This document shows, one piece after another, positions 15,412 through 24,463 of a stretch of 64,000 bases of DNA. Origin of the DNA: Dehalococcoidales bacterium. Its GTDB lineage: Bacteria; Chloroflexota; Dehalococcoidia; Dehalococcoidales; UBA2162. The position numbers and the translations under genes are program-made. The notes under the pieces were generated by a model. The model was not told the DNA's origin. It saw only the letters and a list, made by a program, of their open reading frames with translations, and did no database searches. Each line of letters starts with the position of its first letter. Position 1 is the first letter of the stretch. The stretch covers positions 1 through 64,000 of the forward strand of contig JAUYHA010000077.1 of NCBI GenBank assembly GCA_030690265.1. Reading direction: 5' to 3'.

Positions 15412-17478
15412 TCAAATCTTCTTTATCCGGCATAGTAGTGTTTTAAGCTCGGCATAGCCGGTTACCGGGTCCCGGGGTTCGAGGCTGGTCAGCAGGTTAA
15501 CATTGGCTTCAGCCCAGCCGTGGGGGATGCTGATAATGCCGGGGGCTAAATCTTCGGTGGTCTTTACCTTAATGGCTATCTGCCCTTTGTTTGTTTCCAC
15601 CCTCATCATATCGCCATCAGCCAGGCCATACTGTGCGGCGGTATCAGGGTGAATCTCAGCCACCGGCTCAACGGCTGCTCTCTTTAAGGTTGAAATATTC
15701 CTGAACTGGGTATGGGTGTATTGCGGTATTCGGGCGCCGGTGGTCAGGATTAGAGGGTAATCCTTCGCCAGTTCCGGAGCACTGACCGGGCTCTGGCTGG
15801 GCTCGACATAAACAGGCAGCGGGTCATAGCCGTTCTCTTTAAGCGTTTCAGAGTAAATCTCTATCTTGCCGGAAGGGGTCCGGTAGTTGTTGGTTTGATA
15901 CGTGCGATACTTCTTCTCGGCATAGAAAGCTCCCTCAGGATGGTCTCTCTCCAGTTGCTCTCTGGTTAAACCGCTTGGTTCTAAAAAGAAGTCAATAACC
16001 TCCTCCTCGGTTTGCCAGGGGAAGAACTCCCCGTAGCTCATCCTCCGTCCTATTTCAGTCCAGATTTTCCAGTCAGCCCAGCTTTCCCCGATAGGCTCGA
16101 TTATCTTTTTACGGAGTAAAAGATAGGGTATGCCTGCGGTTACCCCGTAAACATAGCCTACCCCGCTCTTCTCCGGGAAGGAGCAAGCCGGAAGCACAAT
16201 GTCGGCCAGTTCGGCAGTTTCGGTCAGAAACAGGTCAATCACTACCATGAAATCCAGCTTCTCCAGTGCCTGCTTGATTCGGGACGAATCGGGCAGGGTA
16301 AGGACGGGGTTGCCGCCGTTGACAATCAAGGCGGTAATGGGATATGGCTTTCTTTCTAGAACGGCATCGGCAAAAAGCATTTCCTGGCTGAAGGGGGCTT
16401 TTCTGCCCCAGAAACCGTGGAAAAGAGGGTACTCTTTAGCTCCAATCGCCTCACCCGTCTCGGTAACTCGAAGTTCCCGGGCGCCGAGACGGAGGTAGGG
16501 CATGCCTACCCATCCCCCGGGTATATCGATATTACCGGTTACCGTCTGCAAAAGCGAAAGGGCACGGTTATTCTGGAAACCGTTGATATGCTGGTCAAGG
16601 GCGGCGGTGCCGGGCACTATGGAAGCGGGCTTGACGGTGGCGAAAAGGCGGGCAATTCGTCTGATGTCTTCAGCCGGCACCCAGGTTATCTCGGCCACTT
16701 TCTCCGGGGAATAACTTTTTACATGTTCTGCCAGCTGGTTAAATCCCAGGGTATATTTCTCCACGAAGTCTTTATCGTAGAGTCCTTCGGCGATGATGAC
16801 ATTCAGCATTGCCAGCATCAGGGCACAGTCAGTCCCCGGTCTTATCCGGATGTAAATTCCCTTTTCCGCCATCGGGATACGTCTGGGGTCAATAACAATT
16901 AACTGCTCCAGAGTACCGCTATCCAGGGCTTTATAAATCTTGTTGGCCATGGTCATTCTTGTCCGGTCCATGTTCTGTCCCCAGACGATAACGCATCTGG
17001 CGTTCCAGGGCTCTTCAATGAGGTAACTGCCGAAGGTCATCTGGCGAGCCATAATCCGGGAGCGAAAGCAGTTCCCTTCCACGGAGAGTAGATTGGGGGT
17101 GCCGTAAGCGCCGCAGAATATTTGGGCAAAGGTAGCCAGCTCAATATTCTCTGTCCCAATTGAGCCGTTATAGACGGCGAGAGCCTCCGCCCCGTGTTTT
17201 TCTTTGATTGCCTGTAATTTTTCAGCGATGGTATTCAGAGCCTCGTTCCAGGAGATTCTCTGCCAGCCTCCGCCGGCTTTTTTCATTGGATATTTCAGGC
17301 GGTCCGGCGAATAGACATACTCCGGCAGTGCCTCACCCCTGGGGCAGATTACCCCTTCGCTTACCGGGTGTTCGGGCATACCCTCTACCCTGACCAGCCT
17401 GCCGTCATCAACATAGGCATTGATGCCACAGCTATTGATGCACATGATGCAGTCGGACTTGATTACTTTTAGCGCCAC
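15412..17478 (-). CDS. Molybdopterin (bis-PGD) oxidoreductase, DMSO-reductase superfamily
   Basis: The 688-residue catalytic subunit has an N-terminal [4Fe-4S] motif (Cys 10, 13, 17, 45), then the molybdopterin oxidoreductase domain with GNCFRSR near 135-141, where Cys 137 is a candidate Mo or W ligand, and a C-terminal dinucleotide-binding domain (YPLILTTGAR). No twin-arginine signal is seen, so it should be cytoplasmic. No electron-transfer or membrane subunit lies next to it. It starts 13 bases after the Dch gene. The substrate is unknown: a hydratase, transhydroxylase or ring-hydroxylation step on an aromatic or alicyclic acid would fit the context but is inference. Confidence 0.85.
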   Translation of the reverse strand: MALKVIKSDCIMCINSCGINAYVDDGRLVRVEGMPEHPVSEGVICPRGEALPEYVYSPDRLKYPMKKAGGGWQRISWNEALNTIAEKLQAIKEKHGAEALAVYNGSIGTENIELATFAQIFCGAYGTPNLLSVEGNCFRSRIMARQMTFGSYLIEEPWNARCVIVWGQNMDRTRMTMANKIYKALDSGTLEQLIVIDPRRIPMAEKGIYIRIRPGTDCALMLAMLNVIIAEGLYDKDFVEKYTLGFNQLAEHVKSYSPEKVAEITWVPAEDIRRIARLFATVKPASIVPGTAALDQHINGFQNNRALSLLQTVTGNIDIPGGWVGMPYLRLGARELRVTETGEAIGAKEYPLFHGFWGRKAPFSQEMLFADAVLERKPYPITALIVNGGNPVLTLPDSSRIKQALEKLDFMVVIDLFLTETAELADIVLPACSFPEKSGVGYVYGVTAGIPYLLLRKKIIEPIGESWADWKIWTEIGRRMSYGEFFPWQTEEEVIDFFLEPSGLTREQLERDHPEGAFYAEKKYRTYQTNNYRTPSGKIEIYSETLKENGYDPLPVYVEPSQSPVSAPELAKDYPLILTTGARIPQYTHTQFRNISTLKRAAVEPVAEIHPDTAAQYGLADGDMMRVETNKGQIAIKVKTTEDLAPGIISIPHGWAEANVNLLTSLEPRDPVTGYAELKTLLCRIKKI

Positions 17479-17491
17479 CCTTTTCCCCCGT

Positions 17492-18262
17492 TTATTTGTT
17501 CTTCCAGACTGGGGCTCTCTTTTCCAGAAAAGACTTCAGTCCCTCCTGGCTGTCCTCTGTTTCCCAAGTCTTGATGCCGAGCTCGGCTCCCTTTTCCAGA
17601 GCCTCCGTTAGCTGAGCCGTATCGGCACACTGGTAGAAGACATCCCGGCACAGTTTTACCCCGATGCCGCTTTTTTCAAGGAATTTGGCGGCCAGTTCCT
17701 CAGCCGTCTTTTCCAGTTCTTCTTCGGCAACCACCTTGTTGACCAGGCCGATTCGTTCCGCTTCTCTGGCACTGATGATTTCACCCAGCATGATAAGCTC
17801 AAAGGCTTTCTTCTCCCCCAGTATTCTGGGGAAATAGGCAACGGCGGCGGAGGCAAGACCACCCAGGGTAATCTCCGGCACGCCGAACTGGGCCTTCTCG
17901 GAGGCAATTGCCATATCGCAGCCGACGGCAAGCTCGCAGCCCCCCCCTAAAGCCACGCCGTTCACCACTGCGATGCTTGGCTTGCCCAGATTTCTCAATA
18001 GCTGAAACATTCTTCCGAATACCTTGAGCATTCTGGCTGCCATTTCCCCGAGGTGGTCTCTTATTTCAACACCGGCGCTGAAAGCCCGGTTGCCGCTGCC
18101 GTAAACGAGCAAAACTTTTGTTTCCTCGTCCTTAGCCAGCTCTTCCAGGACAGCATTAATTTCCTGTATCGTCTCATAATTAATGATATTGACCGGGGGA
18201 CGGTTAATGGTGAGTCTGGCTATGCCCTCTTTTTTCTCCAGGGTGATATTTTGAAGCTCCAT
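17492..18262 (-). CDS. dch: Cyclohexa-1,5-diene-1-carbonyl-CoA hydratase (Dch)
   Basis: A 256-residue crotonase-fold protein with the oxyanion-hole motifs (NRAFSAGVEIRDH near 57 and VNGVALGGGCELA near 100) and an acidic catalytic residue region around GVPEITLGG. General crotonases share this fold, so the specific call comes from context: the gene lies with the benzoyl-CoA reductase, Oah and Had genes. Dch adds water to the dienoyl-CoA made by the reductase. It is followed closely by the molybdopterin oxidoreductase gene. Confidence 0.78.
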   Translation of the reverse strand: MELQNITLEKKEGIARLTINRPPVNIINYETIQEINAVLEELAKDEETKVLLVYGSGNRAFSAGVEIRDHLGEMAARMLKVFGRMFQLLRNLGKPSIAVVNGVALGGGCELAVGCDMAIASEKAQFGVPEITLGGLASAAVAYFPRILGEKKAFELIMLGEIISAREAERIGLVNKVVAEEELEKTAEELAAKFLEKSGIGVKLCRDVFYQCADTAQLTEALEKGAELGIKTWETEDSQEGLKSFLEKRAPVWKNK

Positions 18263-18339
18263 ACCTTCTCCTTGAATGCTTTTAGGCTCCTGTTTTAGAA
18301 ATACTCTAGTTTATCCCTGTCTCCTTGTCAATCAAAAAC

Positions 18340-18368
18340 AGAAAGCCCGGCTATCTGCCGGGCTTTCT
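18340..18368 (-). terminator. Rho-independent terminator after oah
   Basis: Perfect 12-base arms AGAAAGCCCGGC and GCCGGGCTTTCT around a five-base loop. On the minus strand the stem is followed by GTTTTTGAT. It lies between oah and dch and would end the had-oah transcript, so dch needs its own promoter or readthrough. Confidence 0.85.
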
Positions 18369-18391
18369 AGCATTACAGGTAAGCGACTTAA

Positions 18392-19534
18392 TTACTGCTG
18401 TTTGGGTTTGGGCATGACGGCTTCCATCAGCTCATCATCATACGGATGACCCTGGGCGAGAAGCTGGCGCAGCTTGATGAAGTCTATCTCCCGCTGGCCG
18501 GTCAGTCCGGCGGTGTTGAAGGCATTGAAGCCAAGCCAGGCTTCGGTATTCATATTGGCAGCCAGCCAGTACATCGAGTGTACCTTGGTCTCGTCCCAGA
18601 AGAACTTTTTCTTCATTCTTATCGACTCAACGGTCATCATCTCACAGAGAGGGAAGAGGTTAGCCATTGTCCAGACTATTTTATCAATGTAAGCATCCAG
18701 CAGCGACCAGTCGGTCTGGAGTCCCTTTAGAGTATCCGTAGCCTGTTTAAGCTCGTCCCCTTTTTTCATCTCGCCGTAAACTATCTCGCCGTTCTCCACA
18801 TATTTATCGGTAATCACCCTGGGGTCTCTTACCCACTCTCCCTTGTCGTTTTTCTTAATCGGGAGAGCCTTGGTGATGGAGTTCAGCCTTTCCATCTTGT
18901 AAGCGCTCCACAGTTCGTTAGAGAAGGCGTTCCACATTGCCAGCTCCGTGGTGGGCAGCTGCCAGGGCAGAAAATCGGTGGAACCGCCGGTCGGTGTGGA
19001 GCCGTGTCTTGTTCCCGCCTGGCCGAACTGAGCCGTATCAGCCGCTACGGTAAGGTCGCAGGCCTGGCCAATCTCCTGGCCGCCGGCGACGCGCATACCG
19101 TTACACCGCTGGATTACCGGCACCCGGCTCTTCAGGATGGCGTCTACCATGCCAACGAACAGGTCTATGTAGTCCGCATACTCCTTGGGTCTTCTGGTGT
19201 AATACTCGGCATACTCCTTGGTGTTGCCGCCGGTGCAGAATGCCCGGTCGCCGGTGCCGGTGAAGATAGTGGCGACTACGCTTCTATCCATCGAAGCCTT
19301 GTGCATACCAGCGATAACCCCCTTTACCATTTCTGTGGTGTAAGAACCGTATTGGCCGGGGTTATTGAGGGTAATCCAGGTAGTATAGAGACCCTCAACC
19401 GTCTCCCCGGTATTAGGGTTAACCAGCAGCTTTTTCTCGAACATGGTGCACGGTGCTTCGGTGCCAAAGTGCTCGTCACCGAAAATCTGGTGATTTTTCA
19501 GGACATCATCTCTGGGTATCCAATCTAAAGACAT
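18392..19534 (-). CDS. oah: 6-oxocyclohex-1-ene-1-carbonyl-CoA hydrolase (Oah)
   Basis: This 380-residue protein is a large crotonase-superfamily member with the length and N-terminal extension of Oah (opening WIPRDDVLKNHQIFGDEHFG), the oxyanion motif TGDRAFCTGGNTKEY and CNGMRVAGGQEIG. Oah adds water and cleaves the ring of 6-oxocyclohex-1-ene-1-carbonyl-CoA to give 3-hydroxypimelyl-CoA. It lies 27 bases after had and is followed by a strong terminator. Confidence 0.92.
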   Translation of the reverse strand: MSLDWIPRDDVLKNHQIFGDEHFGTEAPCTMFEKKLLVNPNTGETVEGLYTTWITLNNPGQYGSYTTEMVKGVIAGMHKASMDRSVVATIFTGTGDRAFCTGGNTKEYAEYYTRRPKEYADYIDLFVGMVDAILKSRVPVIQRCNGMRVAGGQEIGQACDLTVAADTAQFGQAGTRHGSTPTGGSTDFLPWQLPTTELAMWNAFSNELWSAYKMERLNSITKALPIKKNDKGEWVRDPRVITDKYVENGEIVYGEMKKGDELKQATDTLKGLQTDWSLLDAYIDKIVWTMANLFPLCEMMTVESIRMKKKFFWDETKVHSMYWLAANMNTEAWLGFNAFNTAGLTGQREIDFIKLRQLLAQGHPYDDELMEAVMPKPKQQ

Positions 19535-19561
19535 TTAATACCTCCCGTTTAGTTTATTTAA

Positions 19562-20632
19562 TTAAAAATCAGGGATTAGCACTATTCTCTGCGTCAGCCC
19601 GCCCTTATGAGCTTCTTCAAATGCTTCCTGTATCGTGCTCATCGGTCTTGTCTCAATAAAAGGCTCTATCTGTATCTTACCTTCCAACACCATGTTGAGA
19701 ACCTGGGGGTAATACTGGGGTAAACAGCCCCAGCTGCCCATAATATCAGCATCAAAAGCCATCAGTCTTGATAGCTGATATTCCGTCTTTTGCATACCGA
19801 AACCACCTATAATCAGTTTGCCGACAAAGGAGAGCAGCTCTAAAGCAATCTCCTGTCCGGCAGCCACGCCAGTCCACTCAAAAATTTTCCATCCGTAATT
19901 GGGCAGCCCTTTTTCTTTGCAGTAGTTCCGGAACTCGTCTCTGATTGCCCTGACGTCTCCGCCGCTTTGAATAGTATGTGTGGCGCCAAAGTCCAGGGCT
20001 CTCTTCAGCTTCTCCGGGTTACGGGCAATGCCGATTACCTCTTTTGCCCCCAGGGCAGAGCATATCTGGGTAGCGTAGATACCAAGCCCGCCGGTAACCC
20101 CGATGACAATGGTCAAGTCTCCCGGCTTTACCCCGGCTTTCATTGCTGCCTGGTAGGGCGAGGTTACCGCATCGGCAACGACGGCGAAATGGGAAAGAGG
20201 TATCCCTTGCTTGTCCTCTGGAATCTGGCACAAATCATGGCTGGGAACGACGATATGACTGGCGAAGCCGCCGAAAATGCCCGTGCTGTTCCCCGGCATT
20301 TTCTGAGCCAGGCAGCGGTTGCCTCTACCTTCGGCACAAATAGGGCAGTTATTGCAGGGCATTACCGCCGGAATAACTACATCTTTGCCCACCAAGGCGC
20401 TGTCCCCTGCTATTACCGTGCCGCTGATTTCATGTCCCAGGGTTAAAGGTGGTTTGTTCACTGTGGGTACGCCATCATAAAAGAAGCCCACATCAGTGTG
20501 GCATACCCCGCAGCCGGCGATTTCTACCAGTACTTCCCCCTCCTTCAGTTCCGGGATATCAATGCTGGCTCTAGCCAGTTTTCCCGGCTCTACCATCTGC
20601 CAGGTTTCAATCTTTTTCGGTATCTTTGCCAT
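19562..20632 (-). CDS. had: 6-hydroxycyclohex-1-ene-1-carbonyl-CoA dehydrogenase (Had)
   Basis: A 356-residue zinc-dependent alcohol dehydrogenase. The catalytic zinc site is suggested by Cys 44 (GCGVCHTD) and His 67 (LGHEISG), and the structural zinc by cysteines 93, 96, 99 and 107. GVTGGLGIYATQ is the NAD-binding motif. Next to oah it fits Had, which oxidises the 6-hydroxy intermediate with NAD+. TAAGGAGG precedes the ATG. It is the first gene of the had-oah transcript. Confidence 0.9.
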   Translation of the reverse strand: MAKIPKKIETWQMVEPGKLARASIDIPELKEGEVLVEIAGCGVCHTDVGFFYDGVPTVNKPPLTLGHEISGTVIAGDSALVGKDVVIPAVMPCNNCPICAEGRGNRCLAQKMPGNSTGIFGGFASHIVVPSHDLCQIPEDKQGIPLSHFAVVADAVTSPYQAAMKAGVKPGDLTIVIGVTGGLGIYATQICSALGAKEVIGIARNPEKLKRALDFGATHTIQSGGDVRAIRDEFRNYCKEKGLPNYGWKIFEWTGVAAGQEIALELLSFVGKLIIGGFGMQKTEYQLSRLMAFDADIMGSWGCLPQYYPQVLNMVLEGKIQIEPFIETRPMSTIQEAFEEAHKGGLTQRIVLIPDF

Positions 20633-20780
20633 CCTTACCTCCTTACCAAAATTATTCTCAATAACACCAGCCTATCGTCTCATCTGTTTCATCTTTACCT
20701 ACTGACCTTTGGAGCCCGACGGAAATTTTAAGTTTTCCCTGCCATGCTGTCAAGGGCTTCCCTTTCCGGTATTGATATAG

Positions 20781-22055
20781 CTATTCTAACCTCCGTAACC
20801 GGGGAACGAAGGAGAGTGCCATTATGGACACGAAGACAAGAATTATAGCGAAGCCACCAATTGCCCACTGTACTCCTATCGCCTCTGCTAGTACCCCGGC
20901 GGCGAAGCTACCAAAACTGGCTAGACCCAACTGCATCAAGAAGAGACTCATCACCCTTCCTAGGTACTCATTCTTTACATAGTACTGGAGCAGGGTATTG
21001 CTCAGAGCCATTCGCCCCGACTGTCCCAGTCCCACGAAGACAATCAGGGTCAGGGAGAGAGGCCACACACTGGAGAAAGCGAAGCCTGCTAAGGCTGAAC
21101 CAGAAAGGACACCGCTTGCCAAAAGCAAAAGTCCCCGCTTCTTATTGGGTAGGGAGGCGAGGACGAGTGAGCCAATCATAGCTCCGACACCGGAGACGCT
21201 CATTAGCACCCCCATGCCGCTGGCACCAACCTTCAGAATGTCATCAGCAAAGATAGGTAGTAGTATGATGTAAGGCATTGCCAGTAAGATAGCAAAGAGG
21301 GTAAAGAGCAGGACAATGAGGATAATGGTGTCGTGCCGGACATAGTTGAGTCCTTCTTTTATACTGGTCAGGGCACTGACGCCGCCTTTAACTGTTGTGC
21401 CGGTGAGTGGCAAAAGGGCAATGAAGACCACAGCCATGAGGTACATGCCAGTCATAGTATAGTAGACTGCCTCAAAGTCGAAGGCGTCAACGAGAAAGCC
21501 TGCTAGCGCCGGAGCCAAGATCTGGAGAGCGTTCATCCCCATGACATTCAGAGATATAGCATTCATCAGTTGTTCTCCCCCAACAATCTCACCAATGATA
21601 GCCTGACGCGAGGGCAATATCAGAGCCATAGTACTCCCCTGGAGCATAGAGGATATCACGAGAATCCACCACGAGCCGGGGTTTTCAACGCTCAGGTAAC
21701 CCAGCGTCAGAGCGAGGGCGATGCTCAGAGAAACTACGGCGAAGGCTGTCTGCCCGATGATTATGACATATTTCTTCTGCATCCGGTCAGCGATGATGCC
21801 GCCGAAGAGAGATAGACAAATCATGGGTATAGCGTTGGCAAGAGACATCACCCCCAAGATAGCTGCTGAGCCGGTCAAGCGGTAGATAAGTAGAGAGCCG
21901 ACTACCAGCTGCATGTTCATAGCTGCCATCTGACCCAACATACCACCGTAGTAAAGGCGGTAGACCGGGTTCTTGAAGGAACTGAAAGTCTTAGGACGTA
22001 GTGAGAATCCGCCCCGCCCCCCTCCGACAACTCTTGAACCTGCCTCGGTATTCAT
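20781..22055 (-). CDS. MFS transporter, MFS_3 type (paralogue 1)
   Basis: This 424-residue membrane protein has about twelve hydrophobic segments and the loop motif GGIIADRMQKKYVI after helix 2, as in the drug/siderophore exporter-like MFS_3 group. It is clearly paralogous to the next gene, with near-identical stretches such as SRQAIIGEIV/SRQAIIPEIV. Substrate unknown. Being beside the benzoyl-CoA genes it could move aromatic acids, but the family mostly exports. Confidence 0.85.
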   Translation of the reverse strand: MNTEAGSRVVGGGRGGFSLRPKTFSSFKNPVYRLYYGGMLGQMAAMNMQLVVGSLLIYRLTGSAAILGVMSLANAIPMICLSLFGGIIADRMQKKYVIIIGQTAFAVVSLSIALALTLGYLSVENPGSWWILVISSMLQGSTMALILPSRQAIIGEIVGGEQLMNAISLNVMGMNALQILAPALAGFLVDAFDFEAVYYTMTGMYLMAVVFIALLPLTGTTVKGGVSALTSIKEGLNYVRHDTIILIVLLFTLFAILLAMPYIILLPIFADDILKVGASGMGVLMSVSGVGAMIGSLVLASLPNKKRGLLLLASGVLSGSALAGFAFSSVWPLSLTLIVFVGLGQSGRMALSNTLLQYYVKNEYLGRVMSLFLMQLGLASFGSFAAGVLAEAIGVQWAIGGFAIILVFVSIMALSFVPRLRRLE

Positions 22056-22246
22056 ATGCTTCCTTCTTCACTCACTACTCCCCTACTTTCAAACAAAAGG
22101 AAAAGCTCCTCCCTAATTGGAAAGCCAAACTTTTCCTTGAATTCTCCGCTTTGTTCTCATAGTTTACACTTGTAGCTCAAGTTTGGCAAACAAAACACCT
22201 GCCTTGCCTCCAGAGGTGCTTGGACAAGCAATACCAGCAAGTGTAG

Positions 22247-23557
22247 CTAATCCAGCTTCCGTAAGCGGGGGACGAAGAACAGTGCCATTATGCACAGGAA
22301 GACCAGAACCATGGCAAAGCCGCCAATTGCCCACTGTATTCCTACTCCTTCTGCCAGTAATCCCGCGGCGAAGCTGCTGAAACTCTGCAGGCCGAATTGC
22401 ATCATATAGATGCTCATTATCCGTCCCCGGTACTCCTCCTCAGAGTAGGACTGGAGAAGGGTGTTACTCAATGACATACGCCCCGCTTGCCCCAGTCCAA
22501 CGAAGACAATCAGAGCCAGAGAGAGAGACCACGAGCTGGAGAAGGAAAAGCCCGCCAGAGCCAGACCCAGAGTGAGGCTGCTGGCTAGCAGCATAAAGCC
22601 CCGTTTCCGGTTGGGTAGAGAGGCAAGGACAAGGGAGCCGACCAGGGCACCGGCACCGGAGGCGCTTATCAGCACTCCCAGTCCGCTGGCACTAACCTTG
22701 AGGACATCTTCGGTGAAGACCGGCAGGAGCAGCATGTAGGGCATGGAAAGTACGACAGTGAAGAGGCTGAAAGCCAGAATAATGAGGAGGCTAGACTCCT
22801 GGCGAAGGTAGTGAAAGCCCTCTTTGATTTCGGCAAAGGCACCGCTACCCCGGATGGTCATCGTGCTGGTGAGGGGCATAAGGGCAATAAAGACCAGACC
22901 TATAAGGTACATGCCGGTCATGGTAAAGTAGACGGCTTTAAAGCCGATGGCATCGATGAGGAAGCCACTTAACGCTGGAGCCATTATCCGAAGAGTATTC
23001 ATTCCTAAAGCGTCCAGGGATATGGCGTTCATGATTTGTTCTTCATTAACAATCTCAGGGATGATAGCCTGGCGTGAGGGTATCATCAAGCCCATAATAC
23101 TCCCCTGAAACAGGGAGGCTACCGCCAGGATCCACCACGAGCCACTGCGTTCGACACTCAGGTAGCCCAGGGTCAGGGCAAGAGCAACACCCAGGGAGAC
23201 AACGGCTGAGCTTGCTAAGCCAGCGAGCAGGACATACTTCTTCTGCACCCGGTCGGCGATGACCCCGCCGAAGAGAGACAGTGCTAGCTGGGGTACGGCG
23301 TTAAAAAGAGACGTCATTCCCAGGATAGCTGCTGAGCCGGTTATGCGGAAGATAAGCAGGGAACGGGTCATCATCTGCATATTCATTGAGGCTCGCTGCC
23401 CCAGCATACCCAGAAAATAGAGGCGGTAGACCGGGTTCTTCAAGGAGGTGAAAGTTTTTAGATTGTGCAGAGAGAGTCCACCCTCGTCTATAGCAGGCTC
23501 AACTCCTATATCAGGTTTTATTCCAATCTCTCTGTCTCTATCACTGTCCCTTTTCAC
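22247..23557 (-). CDS. MFS transporter, MFS_3 type (paralogue 2)
   Basis: The 436-residue paralogue of the preceding gene shares order and length of the membrane segments and the motif GGVIADRVQKKYVLL. It has a longer polar N-terminus of about 25 residues. The two genes lie head to tail 191 bases apart, which suggests a tandem duplication that has since diverged. Function as above. Confidence 0.85.
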   Translation of the reverse strand: MKRDSDRDREIGIKPDIGVEPAIDEGGLSLHNLKTFTSLKNPVYRLYFLGMLGQRASMNMQMMTRSLLIFRITGSAAILGMTSLFNAVPQLALSLFGGVIADRVQKKYVLLAGLASSAVVSLGVALALTLGYLSVERSGSWWILAVASLFQGSIMGLMIPSRQAIIPEIVNEEQIMNAISLDALGMNTLRIMAPALSGFLIDAIGFKAVYFTMTGMYLIGLVFIALMPLTSTMTIRGSGAFAEIKEGFHYLRQESSLLIILAFSLFTVVLSMPYMLLLPVFTEDVLKVSASGLGVLISASGAGALVGSLVLASLPNRKRGFMLLASSLTLGLALAGFSFSSSWSLSLALIVFVGLGQAGRMSLSNTLLQSYSEEEYRGRIMSIYMMQFGLQSFSSFAAGLLAEGVGIQWAIGGFAMVLVFLCIMALFFVPRLRKLD

Positions 23558-23644
23558 TCACTACTCCCCTGTGTTCAAACAAAAAAACGCTCTGACAATA
23601 GAGTGCTAACTTCTTCTTCAAAAAAGCTTCTATTTTATGAGATT

Positions 23645-23722
23645 ACTGAAAAAGTCCTTCGGACATTTTCAGTAAAGCTACCTTAGATTTAACTACCGCT
23701 GAAAAACTGGGTTTTTCAGCGG
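23645..23722. terminator. Two strong hairpins downstream of the methyltransferase gene
   Basis: Hairpin 23645-23673 has 13-base arms with one mismatch around TTC. Hairpin 23696-23722 has perfect 12-base arms CCGCTGAAAAAC and GTTTTTCAGCGG around TGG. They follow the 3' end of the minus-strand methyltransferase gene and precede the MFS gene. Neither has a clean T run outside the stem. Confidence 0.55.
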
Positions 23723-23764
23723 TCTCTTATGCCTAGTTTAGGCTCATGGCTCTCAAAAAGCAAG

Positions 23765-24418
23765 TCAATTGGTTCCACTCTCTTTTTTCACGAGCAAACA
23801 GATATTCCTTGAAAAGAACTTAAACGGGTGACGGTCGGAGCTTCCAGAGGATAATTTGATTATCTGGAAGCCTTCTTTTTCCACCAGCTTTTCCAGTTCA
23901 GGGTAAGAGAACAGGTAATAGTAGCGCCCCAGGACTTTTTCTCCTGTCCGCCAGGGAACGGTGATTTCTTTACCGCTGAACCAGAAGCGGGGCTGCCAGC
24001 GGTTCCAGACGGTGATAAAAGCTTCTCCCCCCGGCTTTAAAATCCGCTTCAATTCCCTTATTGCCAGCAGTCTTTCCTGCTTACTCCTGATGTGGTGGTA
24101 GGTGGCTACTGAGATTGCCCAGTCAAAGGTCTGGTCAGCAAAGGGGAGGTAGCTGGCATCGGCCAAAAACAGGTTGGTACTGAAGTCAAACTTCCGGGAG
24201 TATTTGACGGCAAAGCTCAGCATCCGGGCGGAAAAATCCAGCCCGTAAAGCTCAAAGTTCTCCCTGAAGGGCAGGAAATCGGCTCCGTGGCCGCAGCCGA
24301 TGTTAAGCAGGCTGCCTTTCTGCCACCGTTCTGCCAGCGCCTCCAGCTCCTTACGGAATATAGACCAGTGCCTGAAGTTATACCAGCCCGGGGCTATCTC
24401 ATTAAATATGTCTTTCAT
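23765..24418 (-). CDS. Class I SAM-dependent methyltransferase, Trm9-like
   Basis: A 217-residue protein with SAM motif LLNIGCGHGADFLP near 38-51, the acidic ribose-binding stretch YGLDFSARM, and motif IV region FDWAISVATYHHI. This pattern, with FITVWNRWQPRFW, resembles the Trm9/ALKBH8 family that methylates the carboxymethyl group made at tRNA wobble uridine downstream of Elp3. It is divergent from an elp3 gene, start codons 45 bases apart, which supports a shared role in tRNA wobble modification. That link is an inference. Confidence 0.78.
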   Translation of the reverse strand: MKDIFNEIAPGWYNFRHWSIFRKELEALAERWQKGSLLNIGCGHGADFLPFRENFELYGLDFSARMLSFAVKYSRKFDFSTNLFLADASYLPFADQTFDWAISVATYHHIRSKQERLLAIRELKRILKPGGEAFITVWNRWQPRFWFSGKEITVPWRTGEKVLGRYYYLFSYPELEKLVEKEGFQIIKLSSGSSDRHPFKFFSRNICLLVKKESGTN

Positions 24419-24463
24419 TTCTCTCAGGGGCTAAAATTTGTTAAACTATTATTAGGGGGCATA

